Below the pieces are notes generated by a model. It made no database searches. It saw only the letters and a list, made by a program, of their open reading frames with translations, and had not been told where the DNA came from. Shown piece by piece: positions 1 through 12,469 of a stretch of DNA of 51,506 nt. Position numbers and translations under genes: made by a program. Position 1 is the first letter of the stretch; the number at the start of each line of letters is the position of its first letter. The stretch covers positions 36,416 through 87,921 of the forward strand of contig KV425654.1 in NCBI GenBank assembly GCA_001632425.1, written 5' to 3'. This stretch comes from Neolentinus lepideus HHB14362 ss-1 (lineage: Eukaryota > Basidiomycota > Agaricomycetes > Gloeophyllales > Gloeophyllaceae).

Positions 1-263
1 AGGGTGCGTAGGACCCATCATTACTAGTATTGCCAACGTCGCAAGATACGAAGATGAACACCGTGAGAATTTAGAACTCCGCTGAATCCCGTTGATGTTT
101 CTTCTTCAGAATTGCATCCACCCTCAAATTTCATCATTATAATAAACGACGGAAGGGTAAATTCGCAGCGCCCATTCCAATTCATCTTGTAATACTCGGT
201 TCCAAGAAACCCTCTCCCCGGAAAGATATATCCCGAGTCGAAATAAAGTCACCGTGACTTTGA

Positions 264-428
264 CTAAAGCTTTGTCAAAGGAGGAGTGTCAACAAACAGG
301 GCAGCTGCCAGAATAGGTGGATATCTGAGTCCCTGTGCGGCATCCGCATTCTCTGCGACGGCCCGTACTTCACTGACTTCATCCTTGCTCAGTTTAACCG
401 AGGCAGCACCCAGGTTCTCCTTCAAATA
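264..428 (-). pseudogene. Isolated last exon of an aldo/keto reductase (copy of AKR-B exon 6)
   Basis: The reverse strand encodes only the C-terminal exon of an [16 protein letters not shown], a short helical stretch, then the tail ending DTPPLTKL and a TAG stop. It is identical to exon 6 of the intact gene at 15,349-16,647. Upstream, part of the last intron remains (to about position 465), and the sequence then switches to DNA matching the 3' flank of a different AKR gene. The first five exons are absent, so this is a remnant left by deletion. The longer open frame through it (up to 632) runs across the intron and the junction and is not a gene. Confidence 0.88.
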
Positions 429-1139
429 CTTTCGCAGAATTAAGGCATCAGTTACAAATAATCGGTGATGCCATCCATTCCAACTTAAACAATTCGATAT
501 TGCATGTTTGTGATATACACGTAGCAGAAATGGGGATAGTGTTCTCTGCATCTGTGGCTGGTGTGGCCAGCAGTGGCTGTGGTTAACGAGGGGAGATATG
601 GTACCACTATAGACCAGCACGTTACAGAACACTGGGCACCTCGGACTTGAACGTTACCCGGAACCCGCGTTTTGACAAGCAGGTTTAGAGATCATCGGGG
701 ATTCGAACAGACCCTTAGTTCCCTCCGGCGCTGTACCGCAGTAAATCGGTACTGACGCAAACGCGAATGGAAACAGGTCTGAACGTTGTCCAATGAGACT
801 GTTTCGAGCCTCGGGTTCGCTGCTCAGGTACCGACTGAGAGAAGAACTAACTATGGGCTCTAATGTTCCGAAAACACAGTTATAACAATATTACTGTGAT
901 TGACAGTCTCCATCCGCGAGGAGGTGCAAGAGGACGTCAACAGCTTGCTTCGAGCTTGGTACCATTATCAAGAAATGATAGAGTAATTCGAACTTACGGG
1001 TACCTCTTAAATCGCCGGATACATTCGTAATCTGAAACTTGGAACGTCTGACTCCCGCAGGTAGATACAGTAAGCCAATTTGGGAACAATAGCAGACCGT
1101 AGTGCCCCTAGGCAATCCCCTGTCTTCCAAATGCTAGAG

Positions 1140-2443
1140 CTACTTCTCCAGCGGTGGCGTATCGGCAAACAGCATGTCCACCATACCAGGCGGATATCTG
1201 ACTCCCTGCGAGGCGTCTGCTTTCTCTGCGATCGCACGTACTTCGGCTGCTTCCTCCTTGGTCAGCTTCACAGATGCTGCACCAAGATTCTCTTTCAGAT
1301 ACTATGCCGGTTTGAGGCTCTCAGCATCTTATATCTGGCGCAACAATGTTTATAACTCACCTTCACGGACTTCGTTCCAGGAATTGGTATGATGTCATCG
1401 CCTTGTGCGAGCAACCAAGCAATGGCAACTTGACCAGCCGTGGCACCGTGCCGCTCTCCGATAGCCTTCAAGCCGTCCGTGATCTTGAGGATATTAGGAA
1501 AATTCTCCTTGGAATAGCGAGGGATCGAACTCCGGAAATCGCCTTCTCCAAAGTCGTCCGGCGATTTCTACACTCCCATATCAGCATCGCGTCACTCACA
1601 TATGCGAGTGCTCGACTTACATATCTACCAGTTAACAATCCTCGCCCAAGAGGACTGTAAGCGACAACAGTCACGCCTAGCTCTCGAGCGGTCTTCAGCA
1701 AGCCTATCTTTTCGTCCTCAATGTCCAGTGTAAAGGGAGAATACTCCATTTGAATGGCGGTGATAGGATGGACAGCATGGGCCCTCCGTAGCGTCGCAGA
1801 GGAGATCTCAGAGAGACCAAGATACTTCACTTTGCCAGCCTTGACGAGGTCTGCCATTGCACCGACCGTGACCTCGATGGGTACCGTCGGGTCAGCCCTA
1901 GTCCGGTTGATGAGCCGCGCAAAGTTTAATGAGTGAATGAAACATACCTGTGCAGATAGTAGAGGTCGACGTGATCCGTCTGCAGCCTCTTTAAGGATGT
2001 TTCAATGCATTGCTTGACATATTCGGGCTCGCCATTGACCAGACGGCCCGACTGGGGAGGCCTTACTACACCAAACTTGGTGGCAAGAAATATTTCCTTG
2101 CGTTTTCCTGTCTTCGCAAACCTGTATGGATCGAGACGTGAAACGAGAGGCTTGTTTAACCGAAGCTATATACCCACCATTTTCCGATGATTTCTTCAGA
2201 ATCGCCATAGATGTTTGCGGTGTCCCAGTTTGTACAGCCGCTCTCGTAAAGAACGTCAAGGAACTGACAGAAAAGAACGAAAATTACAGTCAATATTCAT
2301 TCCGGAACGAGCGTATTTGTTACCTTCAGCCGATCCTCATCCGAGTCAGCTTTACCATATGCTACGGAGCCGATCCCCATGGCACCGTATCCAATGGCGG
2401 ACACTGCATCCTTGCCAATCTTGCGTATGGGTAGCGACATCAT
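1140..2443 (-). CDS. Aldo/keto reductase, copy A-left (yakc/AKR13-like)
   Basis: This is the inverted near-copy of the gene at 12,690-13,993. It has the same span (1,304 bp) and the same six-exon pattern, giving about 341 residues. Its product should be a soluble NADPH-dependent oxidoreductase acting on aldehydes or ketones; the substrate is not inferable. The catalytic tetrad is visible: Asp and Tyr in NWDTANIYG, Lys in FLATKFG and His in LYYLHR. The C-terminal cofactor-binding segment reads [10 protein letters not shown]. The start is [10 protein letters not shown], against [10 protein letters not shown] in the other copy, with ATG at 2,443 and a second in-frame ATG at 2,440. Splice sites seem preserved. 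Observed protein changes are few (for example KAG for KAS, QMEY for QVEY). I see no lesion, so both copies may be expressed. Confidence 0.85.
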
Positions 2444-2494
2444 GAATAATCAAGAGAGCACTGGTCTAATCATTGCTCGACAGTGTCAAGACTC

Positions 2495-2500
2495 TTTATA
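2495..2500 (-). promoter_or_regulatory. TATA box of AKR copy A-left
   Basis: TATAAA on the minus strand, about 52 bp upstream of the ATG. It is conserved in the right-arm copy, so the left copy kept its core promoter. Confidence 0.5.
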
Positions 2501-3359
2501 CTTGCTTTCGCAGTGAAATCCGCATCAGTCAGTAGTCGGAGCCGAAGGACGGCACGTAGATAAGCCATTTCATTGCGTATGCACTCGGCACACGTACCTG
2601 GAAGGAAGTCTGAGAGAAAGGATGGTAGCGATGGGCTTCACAGGCGACAATGATGATGATTTGTAAACCAAATGGAAGAAGTCACCGGAGTACTAGTTGC
2701 TGGCCTAGTTGCCTCTGGCAAGTGCAAGCAGGGACTTTGATATAAAATATGTACACCAAAGTGTTCTTTGGATAAAGAATACATTATATTCAAATTTCTA
2801 CGTCAAGAGGGGATGTGTGGAACGCACTAGGTGAAAGTGACGCGAAGAGCAGCCAAAAAATGAAAATCAGGACCCCGTAAACTGGCTGAGGCACCACCAC
2901 CATGTAGTTGATGTCGCCGGCAACTTCCTTGCCTGCCCCTTGGGCGGCACTGAAAACAATTTGGACGACTCCCGCCAGGCTTGACGTTCCAGTGAAGTCC
3001 TGTGACAGGGCATACAGGGAACGGAGCCTTCCCCAACGTTACGCATGACCGGCGATGCCGCATTCAACGGGATGCTGTGATGAGGTGTGAGTCGGATACC
3101 GCCCTCAGCAGACAGTGTCACGAGGAGCAGGGTGTGCTGCTCTACTGCGAAGAGCAAGTGATGCCCTACTGGACTCCAGCAGGCAATGTCGCGAGGAGCA
3201 GGCTCGGTCGGGTGGAGGACCTGTGCAAAACTTGAAATTGTACAGGTCTGCGAAGGTGAGTCTCGTTATTGACGGAGATTGCACAGAACATTCAGACAGT
3301 CCTCTTCCTCTATTCCAGCTTGTCTTTCGAGGACTTGGTTCATTCAGACGTTTATCGAT

Positions 3360-3600
3360 ATCCGAATTGTCGACATCCATAATCTTAGCAAATCAAATAA
3401 TCCAGGCCTTTTCTTGGTGTGCGCTTGCATGTCATCTCTGGTGAGTTGGATAGATTTCTTCAGCGCATGTGGTAGCTGATCAATACTCTTGCAGAAGAGC
3501 TGTTGATATCAAAGTCTTCTTTGTCTGTAGATGATTTTCTGCATGTACTGTGTCATAGAATCCAGCTCTTTCAGTCATATCATAGCGTGCATGTGAATTC
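3360..3600. repeat. Diverged direct repeat, copy 1 (copy 2 at 4,080-4,320)
   Basis: Shared blocks include AGCAAATCAAATAAYCCAGG, GCAGAAGAGCTGTYGATRTC and AATCCAGCTCTTTCAGTC, in the same order and orientation about 725 bp apart. By eye the identity is around three quarters. There is no open frame in common, so this looks like a non-coding or long-dead duplication. Confidence 0.7.
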
Positions 3601-4079
3601 GACAGCGACGATGGCTTTAACATCGCAGAATGACAGTTTGCTATGTTGTAGTGTAGTGCAGGTGACCGTGTGAGAAATTAGGATGTACAGCCTGCCCTAT
3701 AGCGCGATGTGAGACGGTATAAATGCCCTTCCACTGGTTGAAGCTTCTTTGGACTGCTACTTAGCAGGGATTCGTACGTCGATTCCCTGGGCCTTCCCCA
3801 ACAGCCAAAGGTGGGTGGTGTTGGCCTCATTCCGCCAAAAAACTTTCTAACTCGCTCCTTGACTCAGTTGGCTGTTGTACTTGTCCCTCGCCTCGAACTC
3901 GTAGGCGGGGTACCTGTTCCCTATGGAGCTGGTACAGTAGGACGAAACAGGGTGTGGGAGGTGATCAGCTTATCTGTCAGAGGTTGAGTCCGTCATTGAA
4001 CCATGTCCTAGATGCTCTACATTTATGTTAAACATCTCCTGAATCCGATGTCGGTCCATGTGGATCGGCAACGGGGCGG

Positions 4080-4320
4080 ATTTCCGCGTCTCAGCAAATC
4101 AAATAACCCAGGCCCTTTTCTCGGTGTGTTCGCATGCCGACTCTGACTCTGGCAAGTTTTCATATCGGTCAACTGGGTGCGGGCGGCGACTGATTTATGT
4201 CTGTGCAGAAGAGCTGTCGATGTCAAGATCCCTTTGCGTCCGTAGAATATGTTTTAACATGTACTCCGTGTCATAAGGAATCCAGCTCTTTCAGTCGTAT
4301 TATGTTGCGCATGACCGGCC
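4080..4320. repeat. Diverged direct repeat, copy 2 (copy 1 at 3,360-3,600)
   Basis: Partner of the repeat at 3,360-3,600. It ends about 50 bp from the inferred cullin stop, so it may overlap the cullin 3' UTR. Confidence 0.7.
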
Positions 4321-4370
4321 TAAAGTTCAGTCGCTGACTGCCATAGACTCGGACGCCGTCACGCTCATCA

Positions 4371-7300
4371 TCAGGCCTACTCGGGTGCCAGAAATTGTGC
4401 AACAATGGTAAATACAGCGGCAATGCAACGAATACATGCAATATGGACGTGAATTGAATTGAGCATCGATGCGTCTCAAGCCTGATGCACGACAGTCCAG
4501 TTTAATCACTAAGAGAATGTCGGAGTAAGGTCGTAACTCACCAGATAATTGTACGACTTGCGGTCGTCGCACCTTTCCAGATACTCCCGCTACACCAAGT
4601 TCATCAGAACGAGAATAAGAGATACGGCAAAGTACGCACTTCAATGAGGCCTTCGATACGTTTCTTGATGTTCAAAGGGTTTGGCTGGAATCGACTCGCA
4701 AGCTGTCTCGTAACCTCATTGACCAAGTCGATATGCGTCATATGCTTGCGATCCTTCATAATGCGGACGATGCACGCCTGACCACCAACAGTCAGAGAGA
4801 GCTCTGACCAAAAGAACTATATAACAGACCTCCGTTTGATGCCTGCGCTCCTCTTCTACACGATCACGAGTCTCCTTCCTCTCCTCGTTTGACTCAACCT
4901 TGGCGGCCACCGTGCTGATCTTGATCTTTTGCAAATTTGAGCTGAAGTCGGCATTGAAGGAGAAGGAGTCTTCTGGGTTGACGTCTCGGCCTGGTGGATG
5001 CTTCTTCAGGACCTTCCATTTGGCGCATGCTAGTGATTGGAGCTGTCGTTGCAGCTCCTGATCAGGGATGTTCGTGGCTGACTTGATCTCCTGTAAACCC
5101 GAAACATTCAATGACATATACATCACGTAAACAAATATTGCCTCACTTCATATGTCAAAAATTCGCCTTCGTCAATATTCTCAAATAGCATAAGAATGAC
5201 CAGGGCGAGCGTGGACACGTTCAAATCGTGCTTCCTTGCTTTGAACGATACTCGTACATCCGCATTACCAAGGGAAGGCTGCCATGTCAAGCGTCGCCCG
5301 GAATGTCGTGAAAGATAGAATTGCTCAAACGACTTGCATGCCCGCAACAGTTCGTCCGGAAGATTGCAAGAGGCGTCGAGATGAGACATGGGCCAGAACG
5401 TTGAGGTCATGACCGTAACAGATACCTCGATTGGAGGAGGCTACAAGTGTCGTTAGCTGATCAAAGATAGCGTAACAAACGACAAATAAGACCTACAGTG
5501 CTTTGTGATATCTTGTCTCGATAGGCCTGCATAGTCTCCGCTGATATCTTCATATCGTGGAACATGCCTTCCAGCTTCTGCGTAAACTGATATCCACATT
5601 CAACCTTGAGCTTGGCAAGCATGCCACGCTCGGCATCATCCGAAACGGAACGACCCAGTAGAAGACGCTTCGCAAGATGTCCCTTGTAGTACCTTTCGAA
5701 CACATCCTTCTCCGTAAGGTATCGGAAGACAGTAATGGTCTTGTCCAATACTGCCTCTACTTCATTGTCCGTTTTCTGTCGCACTTGTCAGGAATCGATC
5801 CCAATCGAAAAAAGAAGCACAAACCCCCTTGAGCCCTTTCTTCAGGTTTTCATCTATGAACAGTGAGATAAACTCAGGAGCCTTTTCGTTACGATTGATG
5901 AATGACTCGAACGCCTGCCTGATATAAGACCTCGCAATTAGCACGAAGAACAAGACGCACTTCATTGATGCCACTCTCAAGATCGCGATCACTCTGCAAC
6001 GAGCGCTTCCAAATTTGATCGAACCTGTCCTTCAGATCAAGAACCTCCTGAACCCACTTCAGAGCAAGAGTGAGAGTCTGCGAGACTGCCTGGGGACGTG
6101 CTTTCCCCTTCCCTTTACCTCCGATGTCGTCATCAGGATCTCCTAGATTGGCGTCAATGTCTGCCGTGCTTCCGAGGTTAAGCTCTTGCCCTCTTCGATT
6201 AATAGATTCCTTGAGAGCCTTTCTCAGTGTCGGTCGGCCTTGCGGGACGATGGTGAACATGCGATACAGGCGCGCAAGGTCATCGTATTTGTTCAAATCG
6301 ATCATGACATCAAGACCGGAGTTGGACATGGAGATGACAGGTTGCAGATTGGCAGTCAGAAGATGCTTCTCCAGAATGCGACGGAGGGGTACGGCTGTAT
6401 GGGAAGACAGATAGTGATGCGTTCGAGACTCCTCAGAGTCAAACCTTCCCTCCACCTTATGATAATCAGCAAGTCATAGGAAAGAGGAATGGTGTGCGCA
6501 CCCTTCGCAAGTATTCCGGGGCATCGCAAGTGTCCAGTAGCTTCACACCCTCCTCTTTATAGTAGGCTTCACTCTCGCGCAGGACAGCCGGCTCTAAATC
6601 TTGCTTGTACACTGACGGACCATCCTTTTCCGGACTCAGCTGTTGCAACACATCCACGCAGCCCTTAACGGCTGAACGGTTGATCACATACCCATCGCGC
6701 TCGATGTGAATGAGGTCCAGGACGGTCGTAATGATATGATCTGCTATGGGCGGACGGATGATGTGTTTCAGAAAGAGATCGAGCCCGGCATCAAGGATCT
6801 TGGGCACTTGAGCAGAGTCGGTGTAGATACGGTCCTGCGGAGGGACAAGTCAATGCGTGGAGGACAGCGTAATTGACGATCAGGATACCATGTACTTCAG
6901 TATATCACTCAGTTTGGACATACTTGAGATGTGATCGTCCCACACATTCCGCAGGGCCTTCAGCAACCTCTCGCCCTCCTGACTTCTATGCACGGGGTCG
7001 TCGCTTCTTCCGGTTGGGAATGCGGGTTTCACTTGCTCGGTGGCAAGTCGATCCAAGTTCTTACCCACCAGGTCCTTTGTTCCTCTGTACAGCATATCAC
7101 CATGTTTGTGTAAAACCATATTGTACGCAAAACGATAATTCTCTTCAAAGGAAAGGTTGGAGGCATTGTGGTTATGGATTTCACGGATATTGTTGGCCAG
7201 CTTGGACCAAGTCTCGTCGATTGATACTTCTGGACCATGCTATCAACGCAACAGTTGAGTTAATGAAAGCTTATGAGGCGACTTAACACGCTCACTCTTT

Positions 7301-7450
7301 TGGGCGGTCGCTGTACACCGAGCGCGGTGAGCAAAGCTTAAGTACTGCGTACGTGCACTCACGATTTTCGGCTTGGCGCGTCTAGGAACTACAATAATGT
7401 TAAGAGTAGGTGAAACAGAGCACAGCGAATGCCGACATACCTGCTGCCAT
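4371..7450 (-). CDS. CUL3: Cullin-3-type ubiquitin-ligase scaffold
   Basis: Scaffold of CRL3 E3 ligases: the N-terminal cullin repeats bind BTB adaptors and the C-terminal domain binds RBX1. The N-terminal region contains [13 protein letters not shown] and [16 protein letters not shown], the cullin-3 pattern. The cullin homology core is clear ([52 protein letters not shown]). The neddylation segment is [17 protein letters not shown], followed by [14 protein letters not shown]. The proposed start is ATG at 7,450 ([12 protein letters not shown]). The C-terminus is best read as YNYL, then an intron, then Ala-stop at 4,376-4,371, which restores the usual YLA ending; a stop straight after YNYL is less likely. 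Many short introns are present, and a Gly/Lys-rich insert (GGKGKGKAR) sits mid-protein. The domain order looks intact. Family assignment is firm; exact exon ends are inferred. Confidence 0.92.
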
Positions 7451-7769
7451 CGTGGATGCGGTGAGGGTGCAGGCGTAAGGTCGCGAGGATTCACAAGTGT
7501 TAGTGTACCGCCACCATAGTGCATGACTTCACGCGCAATCAGCGCTGTTGTATTGTGTTTGTGTTTGTTGAATTCCAAAGCCTTTGCCAAACAATGCAAC
7601 TTCTGATGCTAAAGGAACGACTATTGGAACAAAATACAAAGCTACAGTCGATATGCGGAAACATGAATGTAAGTACTACTGATGCAATGGAATTGTGTAG
7701 AGCTGACAGATGCGCAGATAAATGAAGAGCAACACGGACACGACAGAAAGACTGTTAGAAATGCACACA
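7451..7769. other. Short spacer between exportin-T stop and CUL3 start
   Basis: Both genes run leftward. The 319 bp between them must hold the exportin-T 3' UTR and the CUL3 promoter. I see no further gene. Confidence 0.6.
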
Positions 7770-10700
7770 TTATGAGCCTGCACGAGAGGCCCGCACTAAG
7801 TCTACAAAATATCTGCGGAAATTCTTGCCGTCAAAGTCCCTGAGTTTAGTAGCGAAATCAACGGTCGTTTCTTGTGGCCAGCCCTGAGCAGGGAGGAAAA
7901 CAGCCGTGAAGAAGTCGTACGCTTCCTGACCTCTTGTCTTACAGACGGTCTGGAGGAAGTTCGCAATTTCGTGAAGAACCTGGTGACGACTTATAATCTG
8001 AGTCTAGGAAGGATCAAGGTTCTTTACTCACCATGAGCATCTGGCCATCCTTGATGTTTAGGTTGGGCAACGCCAAGACCTTGAAAGCTGATGGGACAAG
8101 CCGTTCATATACAAACCGTTCGATTCCAGGCAAGCTCTGGTTTTCCGCAATTCCACTCCCATTGCCATTGACCTGCACAGGTTGTTTGCCCCATACATCG
8201 ACGCAACGTCCGAGAAACGTGAACGCTGCTTTTTCACTGCTCGGATCTGATACATCCGTGGCTAGGCGCTCCATGTTCTCGAGTAGATTCTCGAATCGGC
8301 CCTCGTTCCCTATTATTATAAGATTAGATTCAAAGAACGGTGATAAGCCACCGAAAACTCACTTTTTGAAATGAATACGCCGTGAACAGTGGACGATATG
8401 ATGGTGTTGAGAAGGTTGAGATATGCCCTCTTGGTGTCAGTTTGAGCCACCTGATCGTCGGTGCCTGTCACGGGTTGTAATAGGGCCTCCATGATACGAT
8501 CGCTCAGAGGTCCGATGAGTTGATCTAGGACATCGAAGATTTCGTGCTGTCACACGGTAAGGGTACATTCGAGTATATAGAGAGTACGTCACATACCTGC
8601 AGCTTGTGAACAAGGAGACCGATGAAGTTCATGAAATCCACAAGCTCTGCCAGTTCAAAGTGGGCCAGGAGGTTGGTCATCAAGGGCGGAATGAAACTGG
8701 TTACGTTCGGTCCTGTCGTAGCTATAATACGTGCAAACGCAAAACGCGTCTAATTTAAATCAGAACAACAACGAAAGGCAGATCGTCCAGTAAGCACTCA
8801 CCGCATCTCGAACGACCTTGAACACGTTCATAGCATTCAACGACGTCAAAATGGCTTGAGCAACTTCGCGGAACACATCCAGGGGAGGAGGGCTATAATC
8901 CGCAGGTATCTCCGACGGATGATCTGGGAACCCCTTCGCAATATTCCCCAAAGCCATGACAATATGATGGATCTCCAGAATCGGGACATAATCTTGAGGT
9001 CCCTTGACAGCTTGCAGGCTCGTCGCGAGTTGGTCGAGTAAAGGTTTGACAACCGACAAAAGCAATGCCGCTTGCTGCTCTGGCGCTTTAGAAATCAGCG
9101 ATACCAGAGTGCCGGAAGTCTCAAAGAGATACAGTTGCGAATCGAAGATGCCTGGGGTGTTCACAGCTTCGGTAAGCATATCCTGCGTCTCATCTTCTAG
9201 CTGAGGCAGCTCTATTTGGATGTGCAACAGATCCCGAATGCTGTTGATAAGCTTCAAGGCAACCTCGGACGATATCTCGTGTTTATCTTCCTTCACGAAG
9301 CGGTGGAAAAGATAGAACACTCGCGAGCGCACGGACGAATGTGGATTGTGAAGACCTCTGGTCGTGAAGACATTCAGTATCAATGTATGGGTTATGCAAA
9401 CGTTGCTCTTACCGCGTATCGACCATAGCCTCTAGCACAGGTAGTACACAGTCCTTCCGCACTTTGAAAAAGTCACCATATCTGGCGGCCGTCTCAAAGA
9501 ACTGCATCGCAACGGCGCGATTCGGGTAGGCCGAAATCCCGGAGTGCGACATAGTATACAACATCTCACCGTGGCTTGTCAATGGATATTCCGAGTAGTC
9601 GAATTTTCGCCGATCTTCGCCTCGAGGAATCTGCGGAGCTTGGCAGAAAGCGGCTCTGCCCTTGCCGCCAGCTTCCCAAGGACCAGGGGATTAGCAATAG
9701 CGCGTGGGGCCTGTTAAAATAAGTACGCACTCTTGTTGATTTCACCGTAGATATAGATGAGGTAGACCGCAAGCTCAGCATCTACCCACTTAACTGGAGC
9801 CCCATTCCTGAATGCAGTGAGCGTATTCAGAGATAATGTCCGCACGGCGTCCGTAACAAGCTCCTGGTCAATCACCAGCACGGCGTCCAAAAAGGTGCGA
9901 AGATCCTGCAGTGAGGAAGCTTCGGTCAGACTTAGAAAATGGTACAGAGAAATGTGATTATATGCTCACTTTGCGTAATGTGTCGAATGCAGCCTTGTCA
10001 TCCTCGTCCATATCATCGGGATCCGCCTCTTCATCCCACTTGAATTTTTGAAGGATTATGCCCAATAGCGAAGTGAGGAAGCTGCGTTTTGATTCCTCGA
10101 TGGGATCCGACGACACCTTCTTCGCTTTTTTGTACTGACATACAGTAAACAACCAGCAGATCACGGGTGACATCGTTGACTTACACTACCGAGAATGGTC
10201 GACAACATAGGGAATATAGTGGAGGAAGTGTCATCGTAGTCATCAGACATGAAACGGAGCATGACGGGAAGGCATTGATCGAGCATTCTGGATGCTTCTG
10301 AGCGAATCTCCTCTAGTTGACAATCCTAGATGGCGATTAGGATACGGTACCTCAGCCACATGTATTGCACTTACGTCAATAAGTTTCATCAGCTCCAAAC
10401 CCAGGACATTCAAGAGCTTGCCAAGAGCCTCTCGGTAGGACTCCTCGCCCTCGTCCGTATCTTCGCCTCGAGCCTTTTGTTCCGATCGCGTTCGATTCTC
10501 CAAGGCGTCCAGGACTTCACCTAGCGAAAGCACCTTGATAAGTTGCAATTTGTCTGAGGGTTCCTTGAGACCCTTTGCGAGGATACGCGTCAGCGCAGCG
10601 CAGGTTGCTAGCCGAATGGGTAGGGCAGGGTCGGAGAGAAGGGAGAACAGCAGCGGGATTGTAGTCGGAGTAACCGTCAAATTGATGTCAATCCAGCCTG

Positions 10701-11684
10701 AAACGACGATGACTTAGGTAGGCCGCGTCAGGTTCCGTGACTGACAAGACTTACCGACATAGGACGCAAAGGTTCGAATACCCCAGTCAACCACTTCCTC
10801 AGCTGTTGACAACTCCTTTTCTGGCGTAGGTACACTCAATTCTCCTTTCCGTAATTGGCTCATTCTGTCAGCACTGTTCGCCACAATCGTCAGCACAGCT
10901 TCATTGATACGCGCTGCATCCCTTTCTCGAACTGCATCCCGGACACGCCCGTCTCTTGTCTGACGCGCTGCGGTCCAGTGTCGTGCAGACTTGATGATCA
11001 CGTCTGCGACCTCGCCGGATATTTCCAGAACAATATGGAAGAACAAGAGCGAGACATGAGGATTAAATGAGGACTGGGAGGATGATTCTGAAAGTTGAAT
11101 GAGGGTAAACAGATCCGTAAAGAAGGACAGCCATTGCTCGACATAGGTGCAGAGGAAGAACAGAGTCATAGTGTGAGAGAACTTGTTACGCATGACTAGA
11201 AGCGATTCAGCATAATCCAGAGTGAGGACGAATATACATACATGGTGCGCTCGACTCTGCCTGACCATACACATACTCTGACTGGATATACCCCACAAGG
11301 GCCTGTTGTAATGTCGTGAATGACTCTTCGTCTAGAGGTTCGTAGCTGAGTGGCAATTGTGGCATAATACAAGCGTATTATGAGTGGACGCGTGGTCATT
11401 TATCATATTATCAGAAGAGGGAAAAACTAGCATGACCGTTTTGCTCACCGATTATCCAAGAAGCTGTCCAGGACCTGCAACCCGAAGAACCTCGCTTGAG
11501 GTGGATGCTTCCGCGCGCCATCCGGGTTCGTGTCCACAAAGAGAGCCAAGGCCAGACGCCAGCTGCCGGCCACGTTCTGTTGTATATTAGAGAGATATTC
11601 TAGAGCTTGCTGGTGCAAAGAACCCTGAGACGGGTCGGAGGCGATTAGAATGGCTTGGACGACTTGATTCAGTTCCTGGTCCAT
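7770..11684 (-). CDS. XPOT: Exportin-T, tRNA nuclear export receptor
   Basis: Importin-beta superfamily HEAT-repeat protein that carries mature tRNAs out of the nucleus with RanGTP. The N-terminus, MDQELNQVVQAIL followed by HQQALEYL and PPQARFFGLQVLDSFL, matches the Los1/XPOT start. Further on are RNKFSHTMTLFFL, SFFTDLFTLIQ and IKSARHWTAARQTRDGRVRD, then the mid-protein YPLTSHGEMLYTMSHSGI and the C-terminal FRRYFVDLVRASRAGS stop. ATG at 11,684 is chosen because it begins the conserved segment. About a dozen short introns split it. Where one frame seems to stop near 9,580, an intron and frame change (QIPRGEDRRKFDYSEYPL) restores the protein, so I see no lesion. Roughly 1,050-1,080 residues are expected, as in the family. 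Confidence 0.93.
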
Positions 11685-12469
11685 CGGGACAGGCAGAAGA
11701 AAGGCGCAAGACCAAAGTTTTGTACGGATACCCAAGATTTAGCCACTCGTTGCAAAAATGCAGAAGCAAGAGACAGAAAGGCTGCGCGACGGCCTTTGTA
11801 GCTTTGAGAAGTACGCTTTGACCGCGCTCTGAGTGATCTCCAGTCAAAAAGAGTCGAATCAGATCGTGTGCAGGCCACAGCCACGTGATCTGACTGATAT
11901 ATCGGGTAGCCTTCGTTCTGCGTTTGGGATGTGACCAGCGCTGACACGGCATATAACTAGAGACAAGAACTACATGGATGACCCTACGGAACGACTTTTA
12001 AACAGAACATACCACACCTTGAAAGGGACCAGAAATTCTATCACATGTCTCAAGATGCGCATTCCGGTGGTGGGGGAAGAAGGCAAGCGTGGGTGGTCTT
12101 TTTTCGAAGGTCGTCTCCCTTATATACGACAAAAGTATCAAGCTAAGATATCCTTTTATCCCAATTCAGCAATCATCTGCCCAAATCGGGTGAAGTTGGT
12201 TCGAAGACAGGCGAACAATGACATCACTATACTGACATTATACTCAAGTGTCGCATTTCAGAGTTATCTGCTAACGCCAACGCATAAATAACAAAGTATC
12301 TTTCCCGGATGCACCCTGTCATGGTTTATATCCTTTACAAGGCCTCTGTGTTGATGCACTCTAGGATCACGTCTATACTACTGTCAAAGCAGGCAGTGCG
12401 AGAGTCGCGGTGTGATGACAAAGGTCCTCAGCCCTGCAAGTCGCTTCTCTCTTACGAATCACCATCATC
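11685..12469. other. Exportin-T upstream region
   Basis: No convincing gene. Long open frames here (for example 11,974-12,291) have no recognisable similarity and no supporting partner. The exportin-T promoter and the outer edge of the AKR promoter must lie here. Confidence 0.5.

Larger units (their letters stand above)
1..2662. repeat. Left arm of a large inverted repeat (partner about 12,470-16,911)
   Basis: The sequence read in reverse complement matches two parts of the right arm. Positions 1 to about 465 match 16,447-16,911 with no difference that I can see. Positions about 490-2,662 match about 12,470-14,640 with scattered substitutions (several per kb in coding sequence, more in flanks). 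Right-arm bases of roughly 14,650-16,427 are missing from the left arm. The arm starts at the window edge, so its outer end is not seen. The inner end fades around 2,640-2,662, where small indels appear. Confidence 0.93.
2662..4370. other. Intergenic stretch with a diverged direct repeat and a possible relic reading frame
   Basis: No gene can be assigned. On the minus strand at about 3,010-2,810, a frame containing GTSSLAGVVQIVF and a hydrophobic GVLIFIFWLLFASL segment could be a decayed exon, but I cannot name it. Two short near-copies of a CAGCAGRCARTGTCRCGAGG-type motif lie at about 3,104 and 3,178. Positions about 3,360-3,600 and 4,080-4,320 are diverged direct copies of one another. A TATAAA-like string is at about 3,718. 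Confidence 0.5.

Noticed and set aside
286..468. Plus-strand frames in the AKR arms (for example 286-468, 1,754-1,936, 2,126-2,434 and the mirror frames at 12,664-14,053)
   Set aside because: They are antisense or shifted shadows of the AKR exons.
690..740. tRNA-like T-loop (GATTCGAAC) at about 705, and its copy at about 14,425
   Set aside because: The neighbouring bases do not form a T stem, and no acceptor or anticodon arm fits.
4557..4600. Stop codon directly after the cullin YNYL as the gene end
   Set aside because: It would need a 33-nt intron. Splicing to the acceptor before GCC-TGA at 4,376-4,371 restores the usual YLA end.
9566..9781. Apparent frameshift in exportin-T near 9,580
   Set aside because: A normal intron upstream puts the QIPRGEDRR and YPLTSHGEM segments in one frame.
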